Notes: a model not told the origin generated them from the sequence alone. 64,000 nucleotides of DNA from Heliopora coerulea (GCA_030142905.1 JASJOG010000010.1:2555501-2619500), one strand, 5' to 3'. Shown: positions 25,326 through 36,743, numbered from the stretch's first letter. Numbers and translations are program-made.

Positions 25326-25613
25326 TTAGTTGAAAATACGCAAGAGTTGCAGGTTTATACGCCATTTTTCTTTTTTATTGATGTTTTGCCTTGGAAAAAG
25401 TACGTCTTTTACTTCCCTCTTCTCGTTCTTCTTTCGACAAAACTTGCACAAGGTTTGCTTGTCGTATTTTGTTTTATGTTTTGTATTTTCCGATTTTTGG
25501 TCAGCGATAAAACTGCAGAATTCGTTCATGTTTTCTTTGTTTACTTCGTCGATTTCGTAATTCGTTTCATCTTGGTCACCAAAGTCTTGTACTTCCGGAT
25601 GAATACTTAGCAT
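25326..25613 (-). pseudogene. Fragment resembling a Crypton-type recombinase N-terminus
   Basis: Minus-strand open reading of 95 codons. The part FCSFIADQKSENTKHKTKYD followed by QTLCKFC and KNEKREVKDV resembles the N-terminal DNA-binding (SAM-like) segment of Crypton/KIAA1958-type tyrosine recombinases, which typically reads 'ENTKxKTxxDxxxxxxF'. After KDV the similarity is lost and the reading ends in a Lys/Asn-rich tail. No catalytic domain was found nearby. Alternatively a low-complexity open frame. Confidence 0.35.
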
Positions 25614-26867
25614 AAACCGTTATCATAGCAGATCTTAAAGACATTTGTAACCAACTTTGAGGTAATGTATAATTTATCAATTTTTTAAGTCAAAAAAATG
25701 TCAGAAAAATATTCAATCATGAGCTGTCCGTAATGCTGGTATCCGTTTGATAACCTATGAGAATGCTCCAGTTTTAAGACGGAAAGTCTGGTCATCTTGT
25801 AAAACAATCTTTCCTTAAGGCAAAATGAGTGAGAAGTCTAATTGGGAAATGACACGAATTACCATAAACCCGCTAATAATTCAGGGTATTGATCATATCA
25901 TTCGTTGTTTAATAATTTAATTGTAAGGATGGACATCTTACCATTTGTTAAGCCGTTGAAAGTTATTCTCACCGAACTTTTTGTTTTAATAAAGCAGAAT
26001 TGAAATTTTAAACGTAAATATGACTATAAGCAGTTTAAATATAAAATAATTTTCAGTTTGGATTGTTGTTTATTTGCAGCCAAATTCTTTGTGGATTTTT
26101 TTTATTGCGTGTCCTCTTCCAGTTATAGTCAGGAGGATTTGTCTTTTTGAGAATTTTGAAAAATTATCATTGTTACTTGGATTCTCGAGAGATATATTGG
26201 AAGGGTGGGTGAGGGGTTGTTGCGTGCACGTATTTCTAGTATAAGTAATATTTGTATATAATTAGTGTAGGATTGTAGCTTAGGTCGAGTTCTTGTTTTG
26301 TTGCATAACACGGTCCTTTGAAAACCAGTTCCTATGACTGGATAAGCTACAGTGTCAAAAGTATTTTAATTAAAGATTAAACATTAAAGATTTAGTAAGT
26401 TACTACAGTCAGCACAGGTTCATTTTAACAAAATGTATTGGTATCGACGCCCAAATTATGGCCTAAAACTGTATTGAGCGTGGAATGGTTCGGACACGAT
26501 CACCTCGGAGACAGACGAACGAGACGATCAATTAGTGCAAAATATACTACAGTACAAAACACTGTTTAGTGGTTAAACAGCAATGAGAACGATAATCCTG
26601 TATTTTTCCATCACAGAAATTTGTGGTTTTGTTTCATACGACTTTCATCAGCAGAAGTTGGGTGAGCCAAGTTGCCTCAAATGCAGAGCTTTTAGGGCCA
26701 CATGACAAGTATCCCACTAAGGATACTGGTTAAAGAATCAGAGTGACGGGCTGTTTCACTTGGTTCGCACTGACTCTACAAAAAAATCACGCTCGTAGTG
26801 CACAATAGAAGGTACTCAACTAACCAGGACTACTTAAAGAGGCACTAATTTTGCACTTCCGTTTACA
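25614..26867. other. Intergenic DNA
   Basis: AT-rich; no exon, RNA gene or repeat recognised beyond short runs of T. Confidence 0.35.
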
Positions 26868-27576
26868 TGGCCAGGCCAGTGAACTCGATTTCCATATCTG
26901 GAATGCTAACTGGCCAATGAAAAGTGAAGCCAAGATGGCCGCCCATGGAGGGAAATTTTGGACGTCAGTTTCAGTCCTCTTCACGGTCTTGTACGTCAGT
27001 TCCAGTCCTTTGCATGACTTTAATCTTTAGTTTTTCTTTGGTTAGACTTCAGAAACATTCCTAACCATGGAAAAAGTGTTTAGACAAAATACTAGTGGAC
27101 CAATTTTACATAATCGAGTATTTAAAAAGATTCATTATTGCCGTGTGGCCTAAGAAGTGTACTAAATTGTCTGAAGATAGTAAAATAACCATGAAAAAAA
27201 AGGACTTGCACTTAATAGTTTCTTCAGGTAACTTTTCGAGACCGTTTTATCAGGTTTCTTGTATATTTCGTAATTTATTTTCGTGAAAATATATGACCTG
27301 TAACTCGATTTGACTTTGTTGAAATATATTTAAAATTCTTAGACTTATTTCTATATTTTGAAGGCATGTTTTGTGTGTATTTCCAAAGAAAACTCGTTAG
27401 AAAATGTAAAAAATGTCGCGCGGAAGACTAAAACTGACGTACAAGCCCGCGTAGGGGACTGAAACTGACGTCCAAAATTGTCCTCCATGGGCGGCCATTT
27501 TGGCTTCCCTTTTCATTGGCCAGTTAGTATTCCAGATATGGGAATTGATTTCACTGGGCCAGGCAGCTTGGCGACC
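26868..27576. mobile_element. Inverted-repeat element of about 700 bp
   Basis: Arms of about 110-130 bp: 26868-26985 (ccaggccagtgaactcgatt ... ggccaatgaaaagtgaagcc ... gacgtcagtttcagtcc) and 27440-27576 (the reverse complement, with about 15% mismatches). The 450-bp interior has no recognisable transposase. It is likely a non-autonomous DNA transposon or an inverted duplication. Element ends and target duplication are unclear. Confidence 0.7.
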
Positions 27577-27773
27577 GAGTCGCAAGCCTGGTTACTAATG
27601 TTGGAGGTGATCCCAAAAAGTTTTTCGCAATGGGCAAATGGTCGAGACCTGGTACCCGGAACTTGCTCCTAAGATACAGTTTTCCTGTAGTGTAAATTGG
27701 AGTTCAGTCTTTTAGGTCATCCTCCCTCGCGAAATCTATCGCAAAACTTATTGCATTTAGGATCTAAGACTTC

Positions 27774-27888
27774 GTTCAAACTTCGAATTTTTCATGTGCC
27801 GAATCAAATGGAAATCAATTTGAAAAAAATAATTTTGCTCATAAACATTAGATTTGGCACATGAAAAGTTCTACGTTTGAACTCTCAG
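27774..27888. repeat. Small foldback element
   Basis: gttcaaacttcgaatttttc...catgtgcc at the left is mirrored by ggcacatgaaaagttctacg...tttgaac at the right; arms about 30 bp, about 50-bp loop. Non-coding MITE-like hairpin. Confidence 0.65.
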
Positions 27889-28099
27889 CATTTCATGCCC
27901 CACCCGAAAATTCCATTACCTCCCAATTAACTCTTCTGGGCATTTGGACTCTGTTAATCTTCCTATTCTTCCTAGGGGTTTGCTTGGTTTCCAGTTAAAA
28001 TGTAATTGTAAAACACAAAGAAAATGAGCACCAAGTTAAATCTTGTGAGTCGAATAACAAGGTCCTGAACGACGGTGAAGGTAATTATCAAATATTATC

Positions 28100-30935
28100 T
28101 TACGCTCTTCCAGTACGGGTTGCAAGTCGACCTTTTAAAAACTTTCATTACACCAGTTTTAATATACGAAAAGAAACACTCGATACGAATGGATCCTTAG
28201 TTAGGCAAAGAACTTTTACAAAGAATACCAACAATCTTATTGTCATTGATTGTCTTCAAAATGGTGGATCTGTAAGGTCTACACGAAGCCATAAAACACC
28301 TTCCAAAGTCGTTAAATTGATGCTAAGTAATGTGATGTCCTTAGTTACTAAACTAGATGAAGTGAGAGACTTTTTATATCGTCATGAATTAAATTTGGCT
28401 TTCATCACTGAGAATTGGTTAAAAAAGTCTATATCCCAAAGCGTTGTTAACATCCCTGGCTTTACCGTTCTCCGTAGAAACAGAGGGACCAACATGGTGG
28501 AGTATGCGTTTACATAAAAGACGACAAATGCAACTTTAAGCAAATAAATGAATTTAATTGTTGTGAAGATCACGAGACCTTATGGCTATATTTGAGACCT
28601 AATCGCTTACCTAGGTGCTTCTCATGTATAGTTACTGGAGTGGTATATAATCCACCAAGATCGGATGAGAGATCTATTCGTGAACATTTGTTTAACTCAC
28701 TCACCCTAGCGGAGTCAAAACACCCAAATTGTGGCATTTTAGTGACCGGTGGTTTTAATCGCCTAGACATTAGCGGACTATTAAACCAATTTCGCCTTAA
28801 GCAAATAGTGGAAGTACCTACACGGGGAAATGCCACACTAGACCTTGTGTTAACTAATATGCATGACTACTATTATTCGCCGCAAGCTTATCCACCATTT
28901 GGCCTATCTGACCATAACACTGTCGTGGCTTCACCTAAAGTTGAAAAACATAAAAGTAACACCAAGAAAGTGATTACAAGACGTGACCGACGGAGAAGCC
29001 GTAAGGATGAAATAGGAAGATATATGAGCCTCCTGGATTGGTCTTCGATGTTTGCCCCTTTGAATAGTTGTGAAGAAATGTGGAATACCTTTTATGGTGT
29101 AGAGCATACTGGCCTAGATTTACTTATGCCGGAAAAACAGATTCGGATCTGCATGGCTGATGCTTCATGGATGACTCAGAAATTAAAATCTCTCATTCTG
29201 AAAAGACAGAAAAGTTTAACAAACATGGTACAAATTCTGCTAAATTTAAGTATTATAGAAATTTAGTCAACAGAGAAAAGAAAAAATACAGAGCAAAATA
29301 TTATAAATTGAAGATACAGCAACTGAAATGGGAAAATCCGAAGAGATGGTGGAAAGAAGTGAAACGTCTTAGCAATATAAAAATCAAAAACAGTGATGTA
29401 ACATGTCAAATGAGTGTTGACGAGTTTTCGAATCTCTCGCAATATGAACAAGCTAATGCTATTAATGCAGCTTTTTGGAACCCTATCAAGAGTACCGCTT
29501 ACGAGTTCAACCAGCACGTCTTCTCTTGGAGGAGTCGCCGGAGTTCTTAAATATAACTGAGAGTCGGGTACAGAAGGCTTTGGCGAAGCTTAACCCAGGT
29601 AAAGCGTCTGGGTCTGATAACATACCAAACTGGTTTTTAAAGGAATATTCGAACATGGTGGCCCTTTCCCCTAATGCACGTCCTAAATGCTTCCTATCGT
29701 GAGCAATGTTTACCCACCGTTTGGAAGATGGCTGATGTATCACCAGTACCGAAAACAAAGTCCGTTCACGATCTCAAAAAAGACTTAAGACCTATTTCGC
29801 TCACACCTTGTGCTCCCAAAGTGGCGGAAGAGTTCTTGGTAGAAGACTAGGGTAAACCAGCAATATTAAAAGTAATTGATGTGAATCAGTTTGGAGTAAT
29901 TTCAAAATCTTCTACCACGATAGCTTTAATTTGTATGTTGCATCACTGGTATCCAGGGACTGATGGCAATAGGGCAACTGTAAGAACTATATTATTTGAT
30001 TATCGTAAAGCTTTCGATCTCATTGAACACAACATTCTAATTGATAAGTTATGTAACCTGGATTTACCTAGAAGTGTCGTCAATGGGATAATCAAGTGGG
30101 GATCAGTCCCTTCTCGTGTACCACAGGGAACAAATTTGGGATCTTGGTTGTTTACCCTTATGATCAATGACCTAGTAATCAACGATCATCATGTTTGGAA
30201 ATGTGTAGATGATACGACAACGTCCGAGATAGTTCCCAAGGAGGAAGTCAGCGACGCCCAATCTATAGTTGATCGTGTTATGGAGTGGTCACGTGAAAAC
30301 AGAGTCCACTTAAATCCGAGCAAATGTAAAGAATTAAGAATTGCATTTGCGAAGCTACCTGCAGTTTTTGATCCTGTAGTTGTTAATGGCAAGGAGTTAG
30401 AAGTAGTGAATTGCGTCAAACTGTTAGGCTTGGCTATTAGTAACAACTTGACCTGAAATGCCCACATAGATGCGGTTATAAAGAAAGTTGGTAAAAGATT
30501 GTATTTTTTAGTACAATTAAGGCGGGCTAAAGTACCACCGCAAGATTTGGCGTTGTTTTAGGTATCGTGCATTAGATCGGTCGTAGATTATGGAATACCA
30601 GCTTTTTATCATTCCTTACCGCAATACTTAAAAAGTGAGTTGTTGCGTCTTTAGAAAAGGGCCATAACTATTATTATGGCAAACTCGGATTATTATACTG
30701 CTCTTGAAAGTTTAGGCTTTAAACCCATGAAGGACCATCATGAACATCTGTGTAATAAACTTTTTTAATCTATAACTTTAGGTCCAAGCCATAAACTCAA
30801 TAACTTATTACCAGAAAGATATAATCCATATTATAAGTTACGAAATCAGCGAAATTTTGACATCCCAAGCGTTCAAACGAATAGAACAAGGAACTCTTTT
30901 ATTTTCGCTATGTGCGATTAATGAAACGTCCGCCC
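28100..30935 (+). pseudogene. Non-LTR retrotransposon (jockey/CR1-like LINE), broken
   Basis: Remains of an ORF2. The endonuclease domain runs from about 28317 (MLSNVMSLVTKLDEVRDFLY) through GVVYNPPRSDE, ILVTGGFNRLDIS (the family GDFN reads GGFN), LDLVLTNMHD and GLSDHNTV (28890-28925). The reverse transcriptase lies at about 29560-30456: LNPGKASGSDNIPNWFLKE, FDYRKAFDLIEHNIL (first Asp), PQGTNLGSWLFTLMIND, CVDDTTTSE (catalytic Asp pair, Tyr replaced by Cys), HLNPSKCKELRI. C-terminal thumb pieces follow to about 30770. Several frame changes (near 28495, 29265, 29510, 29700) and stops (such as TGA 30454-30456) make it inactive. Such elements copy themselves by target-primed reverse transcription. 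The 5' end and target duplication were not found. Confidence 0.85.
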
Positions 30936-31167
30936 ATACTCTAATTTGTATATTTGTTAAATTTTTAAACTTTTTAATAATATTACTTAGTTAATTTAAT
31001 GTTATAAATTAGTTTTAAACTTAATTAAAGTTATTCATTAAAAAAATTGCTTGTCAGATACATCGGGTAGTATAGTATAGATAAAAGTTTTATTGGAAAA
31101 ATTTTTAAATGTCAATAATTACGAGATTCACCTTTTTTTTTGGACTGCGATGTAATTTTAATAAATT

Positions 31168-31242
31168 TATCTACCTACCTATCTACCTACCTACCTACCT
31201 ACCTACCTACCTACCTACTTACTTACCTACCTACCTACCTAC

Positions 31243-31310
<68 letters not shown>
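31168..31310. repeat. (CTAC)n-(CTAT)n microsatellite
   Basis: Tetranucleotide array: about 75 bp mainly CTAC, then about 65 bp pure CTAT. Perfect enough to be recently expanded and likely polymorphic. The open frame across it is an artefact. Confidence 0.98.
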
Positions 31311-31499
31311 TAACATAAAGTTGTAAGTGACAATTTTGAACGGTTTTTCTCTAATACACGGAATCTTTCCACGGGATATACCATATTAAAAGGTTGTGTT
31401 CGATGTGATTTCCAAGTTTTTCAATGACGGTTAAAAATCTCAGCTATCGCCTCGCTTTTTCAACTCACGCCTCAGTGTTTGGAAATCAAATCGACTAAG

Positions 31500-32660
31500 C
31501 TACGCGGCACTCCAAATTTTTAGTGTTTCGGTTGCGGCGCTAAATCGGGGGAGGCGCTTAATCGAGTAAATACGTACGAGAAACTGAGTGTTTCATGAGA
31601 TATCCTAACGCCGAGAAGTGTGTAAAAAAACAATGTTGCTCGTATGTACCCAGCCGTTTTCCAAAGATCGTAGGTTGTGTTTTGCGAAAAAAAGCACTGA
31701 ATCAATTTATGTTTCCTCTACCTTGATTTTTTGCGAATTCTTGATAAGGCAAGCCGCAACACCTTTTGGTATTGTACCTGTAACCTTCGACTTAACTTTG
31801 CCAACTACATTCAGCGTTTTAAGGTGAGGAATATTTTACGACAACGCGTTCGAAGCCAAATTGTGGCTTTCTCCCAGGTCTAAATTTTTCCAAATCACCC
31901 GCTAGCGTAGTTTGAACATAAATAGGCGATCTCTAAAACGAGATGTCCTGAGTACTAACGGGAAATCGATGCCTAAGTTACAATTACAACTATATGGAAA
32001 AGCAATTGTTGTAATGGAATCACCGACAGTCGTCGACTGAACTACAACAATTACAACTACCGTAAATGATCGATTAAGCGCCGCGGCGCTTATTTGCATT
32101 TTTCCAGTTAAAAATGCGGCGTTTATTTGAGAGCGGCGCTTATTCGAAAGCGGCGCTTATTTGAAAGACGGGTAAAACATTTAGTGTAATATATAGAGAA
32201 TAAAGAAGGCACGTATTATTGTCGGGCACGTCCCTACAGAGCTTTCAAGTCTAACTGATTATTTTCTGAAGGCGGACGAATCAAATAGCGTCTTAGCTGA
32301 AGTTACGGGGAAGATAAGGCACGAGGTTGGGCCTGTGGTTCCCGCAAAGTTTACAGGATACACCGTAAATCGACGACATGCACAGGTGTTAGACTCAGAG
32401 TTGAGCAAGAAAGAGGAGAAATTTATACACCTAGAATTATTATTTGAACCCAATTGTAAGAGATATCCTACATTAAAACTTTAGAACTGGTCGTGATCTC
32501 CTTTCTCAATCATGTTATGATATCTCGATGCAGCGTTTATTTATAAATCCTCAAATTGGCACCGCGGCGCTAATTCGAGAGAGACGCTTATTAAATTATT
32601 TTCGGTAAAGGTGCGGCGCTTATTCGGTTAGCGGTGCTTAATCGATTATTTACGGTATAT
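31500..32660. repeat. Region of CGGCGCTTATT-type interspersed repeats
   Basis: Repeated phrases 'gcggcgcttatt(t/c)ga(a/g)agcggcgcttatt' occur at 31530-31570, 32075-32175 and 32565-32655, mixed with unique AT-rich DNA. The unit is about 13-17 bp with TTGA/TCGA variants. Similar phrases occur near 20.4-20.8 kb. No coding signal. Probably ends of a short interspersed DNA element family. Confidence 0.65.
31620..31915. repeat. Diverged repeat, copy A (pairs with 32680-32925)
   Basis: About 280 bp shared in direct orientation with 32680-32925: both contain ttccaaagatcg(t/c)aggttgt, (t/g)ttttgcgaat(t/c)cttg, and aatattttacgaca or aatattttatgaca, then (t/g)aatcacccgct. Identity looks near 70%. Both copies sit next to the CGGCGCTT repeats. 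Unknown element. Confidence 0.6.
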
Positions 32661-32679
32661 GGAAACAAGGCTTGACAAA

Positions 32680-32925
32680 CCGTTCATGGATGTTGCTTGG
32701 GTTTACACAGCTACCTTCCAAAGATCGCAGGTTGTATTTTGAGACAAAAAAGCAAACATTTTATGTTTCCGTTTCCTTGAGTTTTTGCGAATCCTTGCTA
32801 AGGCAAATTGTAATACCCTTTGTTATTATCGTAGTTGTAAGAAATATTTTATGACAATGTCTACTGTTCGAAGCAAAGTTCTAGCTCTCGACCAAGTCCA
32901 ATTTTTTTTCGAATCACCCGCTGGC
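32680..32925. repeat. Diverged repeat, copy B (pairs with 31620-31915)
   Basis: Second copy of the element described at 31620-31915, with several small deletions. It is followed at 32940-33025 by 'gttacaacaattacaact.tatggaaa', also seen in two forms near 31980-32060. Confidence 0.6.
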
Positions 32926-33247
32926 TGTTGCTAAGTTACAACAATTACAACTGTGTGGAAACACAATTATCGTAATGGATTCGGCGTTAATTGCCGACTG
33001 AACTACAACAATTACAACTATATGGAAACCCGGGTTAAGATCTGCCTATGCTTGCGACGATCCTTATGTTTTAGGCTTGACTTCATTCCTTTGTTTTGCT
33101 CTATGTTTTGTCCTTGCGCTTATGTTTATGCTCACGTGTAAAACAGGCTTTAAGCACAAGCACACGAAAAAAACGCAAGCACCAGCATAAACATAAGAGG
33201 CAGAGAAAAGAGAAAACAAAAGTTCTTTTGCCACGTGCTTGTGTTTG

Positions 33248-33325
33248 TTTTAGCCCCGTTCATATGTAAATTTTACTTGTGCTTACGTGTGAGTTTGCAT
33301 CACTCGTATGAACCAGGCTAAAGAG
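33248..33325. repeat. Short inverted repeat
   Basis: tttagccccgttcatatg and its near complement catatgaacc-type sequence 'cgtatgaaccaggctaaa' flank about 40 bp. MITE-like; no other copy noticed here. Confidence 0.4.
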
Positions 33326-33526
33326 GTGATAAAATCAAGAAAGAGGAAACAAGGGGGTCAAGTAGATGTGGAGACATTTCGTATTTGATTTTCATCACCT
33401 CTTAACCCTCTACCCCACCGTCTCTTTGCCTCTTTCTTCATACTTTTAACTTCTAATTTTCTCTGATTGGTTAAATGATGCTAACTTGTAAATATATTTT
33501 GGCCTAATCATTGTCATAACTTTATC

Positions 33527-33561
33527 TCTGACGAAGTTGTAATGTACAACGAAACGTCAGA
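33527..33561 (+). ncRNA. Hammerhead-ribozyme-like motif
   Basis: Reads CTGACGA (box 1), then GTTGT-AATGT-ACAAC as a perfect 5-bp stem II, then GAAAC (box 2), then GTCAGA. The outer TCTGACG and CGTCAGA are also complementary. This is the conserved CUGANGA ... GAAA core of hammerhead ribozymes, with one extra A after box 1, the same departure as at 8706-8731. Minimal hammerheads of this look occur in Penelope-like retroelements. No reverse transcriptase of that group is nearby. Self-cleavage is untested and the pairing of stems I and III is not established. Confidence 0.45.
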
Positions 33562-34645
33562 TTAAAACTTTATCATGCGTTTATTTCAAATTTTTTGACT
33601 GGGTACTAATATTCCTTTCAGACTGAAAGTTGTCAAGATTTTATGCAAATAGGACAACATAATGTCCAAACCTCCGTCGCGGTCCTATCTTAATGAGTTT
33701 TTGATGAATCTGCTCTGAATTCTACGGGTGACCGTAAGCATAACTTTAATTGGTATAGTTCGCATAATGCTTGTATCATTTTCTTCGCGTGTTCAGTGGA
33801 TTGGTTCAGAAAAGAAAGGACTGGAAAATACTTCAATAATTCGATAATCTGATTGCTGCCGCCTTCAGTTAGAAAAGGTACAAACACTTTTCCTTTCATC
33901 TTGATATAGCCCGAATCATTTGACTCAAAAGATCACCGCCAACAAGGCCATTGAAACGTACGTATCTACAAACACCACAAACAGTTTCTCAAGACTACTC
34001 AAGCCTGGTTGTTCAAAAGGGATTTTGACATTTAGCGAAGGGATTTTGACATTCTACATTCCACAGTGACGGACAGAAGGCTACGAAAATTCCTTTCTAG
34101 TAAAGTTTGACAGATCACAAATGCCATGGCTGTTGTCTGGTATGACAACCGAGGGGAAATGAGTCATCTCTCTCAAATGGTTTAGATCTGAGAATATTTG
34201 TTTTATGATGCGAGATGTTTCTTCTTCAATTAATTAACAATAAGCCTTAGGCCCTGATTACATGACACTAGCTGACCCGACTACCGGGCCAGCTAGCTAA
34301 ACGGGCCTGCCCGCCAAACAATGATTAAGCCACTGAAGAAAATAATGTGATTACATGGTAATGAGCCAGCCCGTTTACCGGGCCAGCTCGGTTGATGCCA
34401 ACCGGGCCAGTCCGGTAAACGAGCCAGCTCATCTCAGTTATAATCAAAATGAACGAGCCCGGCAACAAGGCTAGCTTACAATCAAGGAACATGCGCTCAA
34501 AGTCGATCCACGCAAAAATCCAGCTCGGCAAGGAGGCCAGCACACTTCAGGTAATACCAAAACTTAATCGTCCCGGCCACGGGGGACGAAGGGGTTAAAG
34601 GGGTCAAAGTTTACCCCTTTAACCGGGCTACCTAGTCTTCATATA

Positions 34646-34786
34646 ATGAAGGCTTTAGACGATCACGCTATTCTAAACTGCCCGAAAACAGCTGTTACAA
34701 GAGAATACAGAACAATGGGTCGGTCAATCGCTAGATTAGTGGTGGCTGCCATTATTTTGATTATAGGCAGCCCGATAGTGATGTAA
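34646..34786 (+). other. Small conserved open frame with a hydrophobic tail
   Basis: A 46-codon reading (ATG 34646, MKALDDHAILNCPKTAV ... then MGRSIARLVVAAIILIIGSP, stop TAA 34784-34786). It is preserved at 61315-61457, where three of five differences are silent and the stop is shared. The C-terminal 20 residues could form a membrane segment. It may be a terminal exon of a gene carried by the repeated element, or chance openness in a well-conserved repeat. Confidence 0.3.
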
Positions 34787-34916
34787 TTTTTCTTTAATAT
34801 TTACAAAGAATGTTCCTAAAACACAGATATTCGCGTAGCTGAACGTATTCAATTTGGTTACCGCTAAGCCTGCCTACTGTTACACGAGCATTTTTGTGTC
34901 TCGCGATTATGGACCT

Positions 34917-35156
34917 GGGCCCGGTTGTTCAAAGGCGATTAACTTAATCCAGGATTAGCGAAAATGTTGTGGACACCTGTCCGATCATGTTGCTGAGAGA
35001 AGTTGGAATTTTCTTCTACCGATTTTGGGTTTATGCAAAAAGGTTTTAAGCTATGAAGTCTGGACTAGATTGTTCAATCAAAATAAACAAGATCAAAACA
35101 ACAGATTAACTGGTAACCCTTGATTAGCGCTAATCGTACTTTGAACAACCGGCTCC
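34917..35156. mobile_element. MITE with GGGCCCGGTTGTTCAAAG termini, copy A
   Basis: Left end gggcccggttgttcaaaggc; right end is its near complement (actttgaacaaccggctcc). Subterminal 'aatccaggattagcg' and 'gattagcgctaatcg' are also inverted. 240 bp, no coding. It forms the right edge of the larger duplicated module in both copies. Confidence 0.7.
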
Positions 35157-35488
35157 TCTCGACTGACTTAAAAACTGGTAATGAAACTGACTAAAACGCC
35201 ACTCAACACCTCTAAATGTCTCGAGATGTACGTTGACTTTCTAAGATAAAGTTGCAGCTCAACCGCTGGCTTCCTTATTTCATAATTTTCCAACGGTATA
35301 TGTAAGTCTCTATAACAGTTTTATTTTGTTTAACGCATGACGATTTAATTTAACTGAGAGAAACACCTGCTAAGCAAAGGTCTAAAATTAAATTATTATT
35401 TTATTAATTTATACTTCATCTAGACTTCGTCGTCATCAAAGCCCGAAAGACACTGCTCTTTTGTTTTTGATTATCATTATCGTGCGCA
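35157..35488. other. Upstream flank of the fucosyltransferase gene
   Basis: AT-rich sequence between the MITE end and ATG 35489. No clear TATA box or initiator; 'aatttatactt' near 35408 is the best AT-rich candidate. Nothing else noted. Confidence 0.3.
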
Positions 35489-36712
35489 ATGATGACATTT
35501 TCTCTTTACTGCTTTGCAGTTCAGCGGTTAACGTTGTACAGGCTCCTGATTGCAATATCTTCTATGATTTTGATATCATTGTTCTTTACTTATGGAAGAA
35601 TGAATGTTATCACTATACCCAATCTTGCAATTAAACAGAAAGCACCTGATTTGAACAAGATCGAAAAAACAGAAATTTTGAAAGCAGAAGTACCGTCAAA
35701 ATTGATGCTGCTTTACACGTCCCTCTTCGGAGTAAAACCGTGGTCCGGTATCGGGAATGACTATCAATTTACCAACTGGAACAAAGAACCATGTAAAGTC
35801 AGAAACTGTAGAATTTCGTACGATAAGGAAGAATTTAATAAAAGCGATGCAATTATCTTTCATGGCCAAGATATCGACGTTAACAATCTTCGTCAGATAA
35901 GAAGGATGAGGCGAGCTGACCAGCGATGGATATTCTTTATTCACGAGAATCCGATAAATTTTGGATTCCACTCGGATTTACCTTTGTTCGACAATGTGTT
36001 CAATTGGACCATGACCTACAAGTTGAGTTCGGATATCTTCGTGCCTTACTTCTTCTACCATCCGCATGAAGAAAACAAAGAAGCACAGGCCGGCGAAAAT
36101 TACGTATTCGGTAAAGACAGGCTTGTTGCCTGGATGGTCAGTCATTGCGGTGCACCACGTGATAGGTTTGTCAAGAAGTTGATGGAATATATACCTGTTG
36201 ACGTTTACGGGGCCTGCGCTCCAAAATTTTCACAACCCGAAAAATGTCGACGAGGAGATTCATGTTTGAAGAAACTGAGAAGATATAAATTTTACTTGGC
36301 GTTTGAGAACGAATATTGTGTTGATTATATTACGGAGAAATACTGGAGCAACTCTCTCCTAAATAACATTGTTCCCGTAGTACTTGGAGGTGGTAATTAC
36401 ACAGACAGAAATCTTGCTGTCCCTGGTTCTTTTGTGAACGCATTGGATTTCGTGTCTGTTAAACAGCTTGCGGACTACTTGGTTATGTTGGATAGGAATG
36501 ACACGGCGTACAATCAATATTTTGCTTGGAGAAAACTGTACTACGTAGCATCTCCTATCCCGGAATGGCCATGTAAAATTTGCTCAATGTTAAATGATGT
36601 GACACTTCCTGCAAAAAGTTATAATCGTGAATCTTTTGCGAGATTTTGGAGTCGAAAGTCCAACTGTGAATTTGTCAATGAAGCTGTAGAACGCATTATT
36701 ACATGGACATAA
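35489..36712 (+). CDS. Alpha-1,3-fucosyltransferase, GT10 family
   Basis: An intact single-exon 407-residue type II membrane enzyme, normal length for the family. It transfers fucose from GDP-fucose to N-acetylglucosamine-containing glycans in the Golgi. A short cytoplasmic tail precedes one membrane segment (about residues 15-35, LTLYRLLIAISSMILISLFF), then a stem. The catalytic part has FNWTMTYKLSSDIFVPYFFY (171-190) and the alpha-3 FucT signature YKFYLAFENEYCVDYITEKY (266-285) with WSNSLLNNIVPVVLG. Cys residues near the end (CKIC) fit the conserved disulphide motif. N-glycosylation sequons at N172 and N303. ATG 35489 is in fair context; another ATG follows at once. No intron interrupts it, as in several animal FUT genes. 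It sits between repeats and alone. Acceptor specificity cannot be told. Confidence 0.93.
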   Translation: MMTFSLYCFAVQRLTLYRLLIAISSMILISLFFTYGRMNVITIPNLAIKQKAPDLNKIEKTEILKAEVPSKLMLLYTSLFGVKPWSGIGNDYQFTNWNKEPCKVRNCRISYDKEEFNKSDAIIFHGQDIDVNNLRQIRRMRRADQRWIFFIHENPINFGFHSDLPLFDNVFNWTMTYKLSSDIFVPYFFYHPHEENKEAQAGENYVFGKDRLVAWMVSHCGAPRDRFVKKLMEYIPVDVYGACAPKFSQPEKCRRGDSCLKKLRRYKFYLAFENEYCVDYITEKYWSNSLLNNIVPVVLGGGNYTDRNLAVPGSFVNALDFVSVKQLADYLVMLDRNDTAYNQYFAWRKLYYVASPIPEWPCKICSMLNDVTLPAKSYNRESFARFWSRKSNCEFVNEAVERIITWT

Positions 36713-36743
36713 CGTAAAATTAGACCTATCCAATAATAGAGAA

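Larger units (their letters stand above)
33773..35156. mobile_element. Crypton-like element, deleted copy (copy A)
   Basis: Left module 33773-34231 is about 85-90% like 56985-57424. Right module about 34375-35156 is like 60553-61863 (without the extra SINEs there). Between them copy A has about 140-300 bp where copy B has about 3.1 kb carrying a tyrosine recombinase gene. Both modules keep order and orientation. This is most simply an internally deleted, non-autonomous relative. The segment 34255-34440 is rich in 'gggccagct' palindromes (for example accgggccagctagc). No target-site duplication could be defined. Confidence 0.55.

Noticed and set aside
31109..31318. Open reading of repeated Tyr-Leu-Pro/Ser-Ile
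   Set aside because: It is a translation of the CTAC/CTAT microsatellite.
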